From Lachnospiraceae bacterium (GTDB lineage Bacteria > Bacillota > Clostridia > Lachnospirales > Lachnospiraceae), in NCBI GenBank assembly GCA_016283575.1, contig JAEEND010000028.1, forward strand, positions 45,268 to 109,267: a stretch of DNA of 64,000 nucleotides. Reading direction: 5' to 3'. Every line of letters starts with the position of its first letter. Positions within the stretch are counted from its first letter, which is position 1. The notes under the pieces are model-generated. The model was not told the origin of the DNA and did not search any database. It saw nothing but the letters and a program-made list of their open reading frames with translations. The position numbers and the translations under genes are program-made. Positions 59,402 through 64,000 of the stretch are shown one piece after another.

Positions 59402-59484
59402 AAATCAATTCCTGTAAGATATAAAAATTAGAGTGTCATGTCTTTGACGTTATGATTATATATTTCCTGAGAGGTAATTGCAAT

Positions 59485-59892
59485 ATGAATTTGGAAAATG
59501 GACCAGGAACCCCGTCCCCCAGGGCCACTTTTATTGAGAAAATCCCATACAGGCTGACTGTATGCAAAGTGGCAGATATTTCCGCTATAGATTTAAATTC
59601 AGGTTTTTATTTTATCGGGAAGACCGATGAGGAAATTTCATTGGTTTGCCGGACAGAAGATGCTCCTCAAAATACGACGGAACGCGACGATGGGTGGAGA
59701 GGATTTCGCATTAAAGGTATACTCGATTTTTCCCTGATCGGCATATTGTCAAAGCTTTCCGGAATTCTTGCGGAACATGAAATTGGTATTTTTGCTGTAT
59801 CAACATATAACACAGACTATATACTGGTAAAAGAAGATAACTTTGAACGTGCATTGAGTGTTTTGAGTTCTAAAGGATATTTTCTTGCATAA
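59485..59892 (+). CDS. ACT-domain protein with REP-encoded N-terminal insert
   Basis: IEKIPYRLTVCKVADISAIDLNSGFYFIGKTDEEISLVCRTEDAP...FRIKGILDFSLIGILSKLSGILAEHEIGIFAVSTYNTDYILVKEDNFERALSVL. Confidence 0.8.
   Translation: MNLENGPGTPSPRATFIEKIPYRLTVCKVADISAIDLNSGFYFIGKTDEEISLVCRTEDAPQNTTERDDGWRGFRIKGILDFSLIGILSKLSGILAEHEIGIFAVSTYNTDYILVKEDNFERALSVLSSKGYFLA
59498..59530 (+). repeat. REP-like palindrome copy B, inside the ACT-domain ORF
   Basis: ATGGACCAGGAACCCCGTCCCCCAGGGCCACTT. Confidence 0.9.
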
Positions 59893-59900
59893 TACACCAT

Positions 59901-59931
59901 AGTGGACCAGGAACCCCGTCCCCCAGGGCCA
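59901..59931 (+). repeat. REP-like palindrome copy C
   Basis: AGTGGACCAGGAACCCCGTCCCCCAGGGCCA. Confidence 0.9.
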
Positions 59932-59957
59932 GTGGACCAGGAACCCCGTCCCCTAGG
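59931..59957 (+). repeat. REP-like palindrome copy D, tandem with C and 3'-truncated
   Basis: AGTGGACCAGGAACCCCGTCCCCTAGG; 30-nt period from copy C. Confidence 0.9.
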
Positions 59958-59980
59958 AAAGGATACGAAGACATACTTTC

Positions 59981-60706
59981 ATGATAGGTTTAGGAACAAT
60001 AATTAATACGGCAGCCATTATTGTCGGAGGAGTAATCGGTCATTTTACCGGAAAACTCTTTAAGCATGAGCAGCAGGAATCACTTACCAAAGCTTGTGGA
60101 ATAAGTGTACTGTTTATCGCCATAGCCGGAGCAATGCAAGGAATGCTAAAGCTTGATGCGGACAACCTCGTAGGCACCAAATCCATGCTTGTAGTTCTTT
60201 GCATAACAATCGGAACAATAATGGGTGAACTTATAGGAATAGAACAGGGATTTGAACGGTTCGGTGAATGGCTAAAGAAAAAGACCGGAAACAGTGGAGA
60301 CAAAGAATTTGTTAATGCTTTCGTCACAGCTTCGCTTACTGTATGTATAGGAGCCATGGCCATTGTAGGTGCTATTCAGGACGGAATAATGGGAGATTAT
60401 TCCACTCTGGCAGTGAAATCTGTGCTCGACTTAATTGTGGTTGCAGTGATGACCTCCTCGCTTGGAAAAGGAAGCGTTTTTTCCGCAATACCGGTTTTTT
60501 TCTTCGAAGGATCCATAACTTTATTTGCAAGACTGGTTGCTCCAATTATGACAGATTTGTCAATATCATATCTTTCATTAATAGGTTCAATATTGATTTT
60601 TTGTGTAGGAGTAAATCTCGTATGGGGTAAGACCGTTCGAGTAGCCAACATGCTTCCGGCAGTATTATTGGCCATATTGGCTGCTTATATTCCCCTGTCA
60701 TTTTGA
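59981..60706 (+). CDS. DUF554 family membrane protein
   Basis: GLGTIINTAAIIVGGVIGHFTGKLF, ASLTVCIGAMAIVGAIQDGIMGDYSTLAVKSVLDLI. Confidence 0.9.
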   Translation: MIGLGTIINTAAIIVGGVIGHFTGKLFKHEQQESLTKACGISVLFIAIAGAMQGMLKLDADNLVGTKSMLVVLCITIGTIMGELIGIEQGFERFGEWLKKKTGNSGDKEFVNAFVTASLTVCIGAMAIVGAIQDGIMGDYSTLAVKSVLDLIVVAVMTSSLGKGSVFSAIPVFFFEGSITLFARLVAPIMTDLSISYLSLIGSILIFCVGVNLVWGKTVRVANMLPAVLLAILAAYIPLSF

Positions 60707-60717
60707 AAGGAGATAGC

Positions 60718-61038
60718 ATGATAACTGTAAATCTGTATTATAAGGGCACAAATGGAAGTGCTCGCGCATTTGTTGATGAAATGGAATCTTCAGGCATTGC
60801 GGATGCTATCCGGGCAGAAAAAGGAAATATGCGATATGAATATTTTCAGCCGTTAGGTGATCCGGAAACAGTATTGCTTATTGATTCCTGGTCCGATCAG
60901 GCGGCAATTGATGCTCATCATGCATCACCAATGATGGGGCAGCTTGCAAAACTTCGCGATAAGTACGATCTTCATATGTCTGTGGAACGTTATATTAGCG
61001 ATGAATATAAAGCGGATGAGAAATACTTAAGAAAATAA
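60718..61038 (+). CDS. Putative quinol/antibiotic-biosynthesis monooxygenase (ABM domain)
   Basis: ~106 aa; NMRYEYFQPLGDPETVLLIDSWSDQAAIDAHHASPMM; AAAGGAGAT RBS before 60718. Confidence 0.85.
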   Translation: MITVNLYYKGTNGSARAFVDEMESSGIADAIRAEKGNMRYEYFQPLGDPETVLLIDSWSDQAAIDAHHASPMMGQLAKLRDKYDLHMSVERYISDEYKADEKYLRK

Positions 61039-61118
61039 CGTCATATTTGAAAAAGAATCTTTGACGAGATGATCGGCGGCGAATTATCTGTCGTCTTAAA
61101 TATACAGGAGGTATAGGG

Positions 61119-61532
61119 ATGTGGTTTTGGTTAGCGCTCGGCTCGGCTGTTTTTGCTGCGCTTACATCGATACTTGCCAAAATAGGAATTAAAGGTGTTG
61201 AATCCAACCTTGCAACGGCAATCCGCACGATGGTTGTTGTATTTATGGCATGGGGAATGGTATTTATTACACATCAGCAGGGGGGTATCAGGTCAATCAG
61301 TCAGAAGAGCTGGATATTTCTGATCATGTCCGGCCTGGCGACAGGAGCGTCATGGTTATGCTATTACAAGGCATTGCAGATGGGAGATGCGTCCAAGGTT
61401 GTTCCGATAGATAAGCTGTCAGTTGTTATTACACTGGTGTTGGCTTTTGTTTTTTTGCATGAAGAATTTACCTTAAAGTCCGCGCTGGGTTGCATCTTGA
61501 TAGGGGCCGGTACTTTGTTGATGGTTCTGTAA
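61119..61532 (+). CDS. Single-repeat EamA/DMT family transporter
   Basis: 138 aa, ~5 TM; GASWLCYYKALQMGDASKVVPIDKLSVVITLVLAFVFLHEEFT. Confidence 0.88.
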   Translation: MWFWLALGSAVFAALTSILAKIGIKGVESNLATAIRTMVVVFMAWGMVFITHQQGGIRSISQKSWIFLIMSGLATGASWLCYYKALQMGDASKVVPIDKLSVVITLVLAFVFLHEEFTLKSALGCILIGAGTLLMVL

Positions 61533-61635
61533 GATAGCTCAGTGAGTGGTATATTCGGTAAAAATAAAGACTATCATGATAAGGACATTGCTGTTTAGGG
61601 ACTCTATAAACGTGAATATACAGCACTAAAAGAAT

Positions 61636-62208
61636 ATGAAAAGACTATTTGAAATAGATTTAAAAGACTATAAAGAAAAGGATTCCATTTTTCGCAGGCC
61701 ATCAGCCAGAGCCATCATTATCAAGGGTGACAAGATAGCTCTTGTATATAGCAAAAAGGAAAAATACTATAAATTTCCCGGAGGCGGAATACATGATGAT
61801 GAAGATAAAAAAGAAGCTTTGATCCGCGAAGTCAGAGAGGAAGTCGGAATGGTTGTAATCCCGGAAAGCATTCGTGAATTTGGAAGTGTGCTTCGCAGGC
61901 AAAAGAGTGACGAGTCCGAGAATACCGTTTTCGAGCAGGAGAACTATTACTACTTTTGTGATGTGGAAGATGAACTGGTAGATCAGGAATTGGATGAATA
62001 TGAAGAGGATGCGGAATTTGTTCTCAAGACAGTTGATATTGAAACAGCCATAGAGGCTAATGATATTTATAAAAGTGACGTCTTTTTTAATGAAATAATG
62101 ATAAAAAGGGAACTTCTCGTACTCAGACTTCTAAAGATGTCAGAAAGACACGTGGATGATGAGATAAGGCAAGAAGAAAAAGGAACTTTATATGAAATAA
62201 GAGAATAA
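61636..62208 (+). CDS. NUDIX domain hydrolase
   Basis: Nudix box GGGIHDDEDKKEALIREVREEVG. Confidence 0.88.
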   Translation: MKRLFEIDLKDYKEKDSIFRRPSARAIIIKGDKIALVYSKKEKYYKFPGGGIHDDEDKKEALIREVREEVGMVVIPESIREFGSVLRRQKSDESENTVFEQENYYYFCDVEDELVDQELDEYEEDAEFVLKTVDIETAIEANDIYKSDVFFNEIMIKRELLVLRLLKMSERHVDDEIRQEEKGTLYEIRE

Positions 62209-62226
62209 CAATTTTATGGAGATACT

Positions 62227-62742
62227 ATGAACGTTTTAGTTGAAACAGAACGATTAATAATTACCGAAATGACTATGGATATGGTTATGGATATCCATAA
62301 GAATTCTTTGGATGAGGATACAAGAAGATTCGTACCGGATGAAGTCTTCGAAACATTGGAAGAAGCAAAAGAAACGGTGGAGTTTTTGATGTCTCAATAT
62401 GGTTCTACGGATGGTCCACTGGTCTATGCAGTGATTCTGAAAGCCGACGATACAAATATAGGGTATGTTCAACTTGTTCCTATCGGAGAAGGCAAATGGG
62501 AAATAGGATATCATGTGGCAAAAGCATATACTTGCAAGGGCTATGCAACAGAAGCAGTAAAAGCATTTCTTCCGCTTATGGCAAAAAGAGTTGGGATTGA
62601 AGAAGTATATGGCATTCGACTCCTGGAAAATGTTTCCTCAGGACGTGTTTTGGAAAAGTGTGGATTTGAAACCTTCTTTGAAGGAGAAGGAGAATATCAC
62701 GAGGGAATACATGAAATAAGTAAAAGTATTTGGAAACTGTGA
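62227..62742 (+). CDS. GNAT family N-acetyltransferase
   Basis: TERLIITEM, IGYHVAKAYTCKGYATEAVKAF, RVLEKCGFE. Confidence 0.9.
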   Translation: MNVLVETERLIITEMTMDMVMDIHKNSLDEDTRRFVPDEVFETLEEAKETVEFLMSQYGSTDGPLVYAVILKADDTNIGYVQLVPIGEGKWEIGYHVAKAYTCKGYATEAVKAFLPLMAKRVGIEEVYGIRLLENVSSGRVLEKCGFETFFEGEGEYHEGIHEISKSIWKL

Positions 62743-62810
62743 TGATCAATTATTGATGTGATGCAGTAAGGATTATATTTCAGTTTTATTTACGATGGGG
62801 GTATTTTTAT

Positions 62811-63614
62811 ATGATGGACAGCCTGATACAGAGTCTGCCAAAAGAAATAAAAAAGAATATTGATGGCAAAGAATACACGATAGACGATATGGGTAAGTCG
62901 GGATCGAGGGTGCTTATCTTCGAGAATATGGTGCTGAAGATCACTGATAAGCCTTGTGATGATGAAGATGCAGTCAAAATGATGCGCTGGCTTGAAGGCA
63001 AGATTCCTGCACCTAAGGTAATAGTATTCGAAGAAGATGATTCTTACAGTTATCTTCTTATGACCAGGGTAAGAGGGAAGATTGCCTGTGACAAGTATTA
63101 TCTGGAACGTCCGAAGGAACTTGTCCCGCTTCTCTCAAAGTCGGTAAAGATGCTTCAGAGTATAGATATAACGGATTGCCCTGTCATAAAGGATCTGGAC
63201 AGAGAACTTAAGAAAGCCGCATACAGGGTGGAGAACGGTCTTGTGAATATAAGCGACACTCAACCTGATACATTCGGAGAGAACGGCAGGTTCAAAGATC
63301 CCGAAGAGTTGCTTTCCTGGCTTCAGGAGAACAGACCTTCCTATGAACCCGTATTATCCCACGGAGATCTTTGCCTTCCGAATATCCTTATTGAGAATGG
63401 TGATATAAGCGGATTTATCGATATGGGTAACTGCGGTATCGCAGATAAGTGGAAAGATATAGCAATTTTGTACAGGAGCCTTCGTCATAATTCTGATGGG
63501 ACACACGGCAAAGTATATCCGGGCATTGATTCCGACAGACTTTTCGAGGAACTGGGGATAGTTCCTGATCGCAAGAAAATCGATTACTACATCCTTCTTG
63601 ATGAACTCTTCTAG
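62811..63614 (+). CDS. Aminoglycoside phosphotransferase (APH)-like family protein
   Basis: VLSHGDLCLPNILIENGDISGFIDMGNCGIADKWKDIAILYRSL. Confidence 0.9.
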   Translation: MMDSLIQSLPKEIKKNIDGKEYTIDDMGKSGSRVLIFENMVLKITDKPCDDEDAVKMMRWLEGKIPAPKVIVFEEDDSYSYLLMTRVRGKIACDKYYLERPKELVPLLSKSVKMLQSIDITDCPVIKDLDRELKKAAYRVENGLVNISDTQPDTFGENGRFKDPEELLSWLQENRPSYEPVLSHGDLCLPNILIENGDISGFIDMGNCGIADKWKDIAILYRSLRHNSDGTHGKVYPGIDSDRLFEELGIVPDRKKIDYYILLDELF

Positions 63615-63741
63615 GCGGAAGTACTGAATTATTGTCTATCTGATTAACGAGAGAATACATGGATTGAGATGACTCTACTTTCCGTAGGTACCTTTATCAG
63701 AAAAACTGATTTACAATCTGTGCATGGAGGTAAGAACGAAT

Positions 63742-64000
63742 ATGAACCAATATGTTACAGGCGCAGTTATTAAGGAACTGCGAGAAAAGAACAAGATGAC
63801 ACAGCTTCAGCTGGCAGAAAGGCTGGGAGTAACTGACAAAAGTATCTCAAAATGGGAAAACTCAAGAGGCTTTCCGGATATTACTCTGCTGGAGCCTATA
63901 GCGAAGGCATTTAAGATTTCAGTTACAGAGCTGATATCGGGTAATACCATTCACAATGCGAATGTATCCGCAAATATGCTGCGGTCGAAGTTCTATGTTT
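63742..64000 (+). CDS. XRE-family HTH transcriptional regulator (truncated by window end)
   Basis: VIKELREKNKMTQLQLAERLGVTDKSISKWENSRGFPDITLLEPIAKAF; GGAGG RBS; runs off the window. Confidence 0.9.
   Translation, partial: MNQYVTGAVIKELREKNKMTQLQLAERLGVTDKSISKWENSRGFPDITLLEPIAKAFKISVTELISGNTIHNANVSANMLRSKFYV

Noticed and set aside
61119-61532. Possible truncated EamA transporter pseudogene (138 aa)
   Set aside because: Single-repeat EamA proteins of this size are a normal family; intact start, stop and TM pattern
61532-61580. tRNA D-arm-like string (GATAGCTCAGTGAGTGGTA)
   Set aside because: No matching D-stem 3' side, anticodon arm or GGTTCRANNCC T-arm could be found; coincidental similarity

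Overview
The window reads as a Lachnospiraceae-like (Firmicutes) chromosomal segment; the taxonomy is my inference from gene content and protein style. Most of it is densely coding. 1-3.3 kb: PLD-nuclease/DECH helicase plus an overlapping NUDIX gene (accessory, possible defence or repair). 3.4-21.6 kb: two carbohydrate-uptake loci. The first is a GH43 lipoprotein, an ArsR-type regulator and a CUT1 ABC transporter. The second is an LplA-type binding protein divergent from a membrane AraC regulator, two permeases, GH20, ROK, GH4 and a beta-helix protein. 21.6-29.5 kb: rimP-nusA-ylxR-ylxQ-infB-rbfA-nrnA-truB-ribF operon with a single-domain RibF. 29.5-44.5 kb: Na/Pi cotransporter, heterodimeric ABC exporter, apt, relA, hemZ, hisS, Sfp-like PPTase, CNNM/CorC and trmO. 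44.5-58.6 kb: secDF, recJ, priA, def, fmt, rsmB, rlmN, PP2C phosphatase, PASTA kinase and rsgA. 58.6-60 kb: a REP-associated tyrosine transposase (RAYT) bounded by inverted ~33-nt REP-like palindromes, with more copies nearby. 60-64 kb: small accessory genes. The most interesting signals are: (1) the RAYT/REP unit, whose repeats are read in frame as the RAYT C-terminus and as the N-terminus of an ACT-domain gene, and also contribute to the rsgA stop codon; (2) a cluster of TTACA-N7-TGTAA palindromes around the first ABC-transporter promoter; (3) RibF lacking its riboflavin kinase domain; (4) the PLD-helicase/NUDIX pair; (5) an unexplained structured intergenic region upstream of priA. No tRNA, rRNA or CRISPR array was seen.
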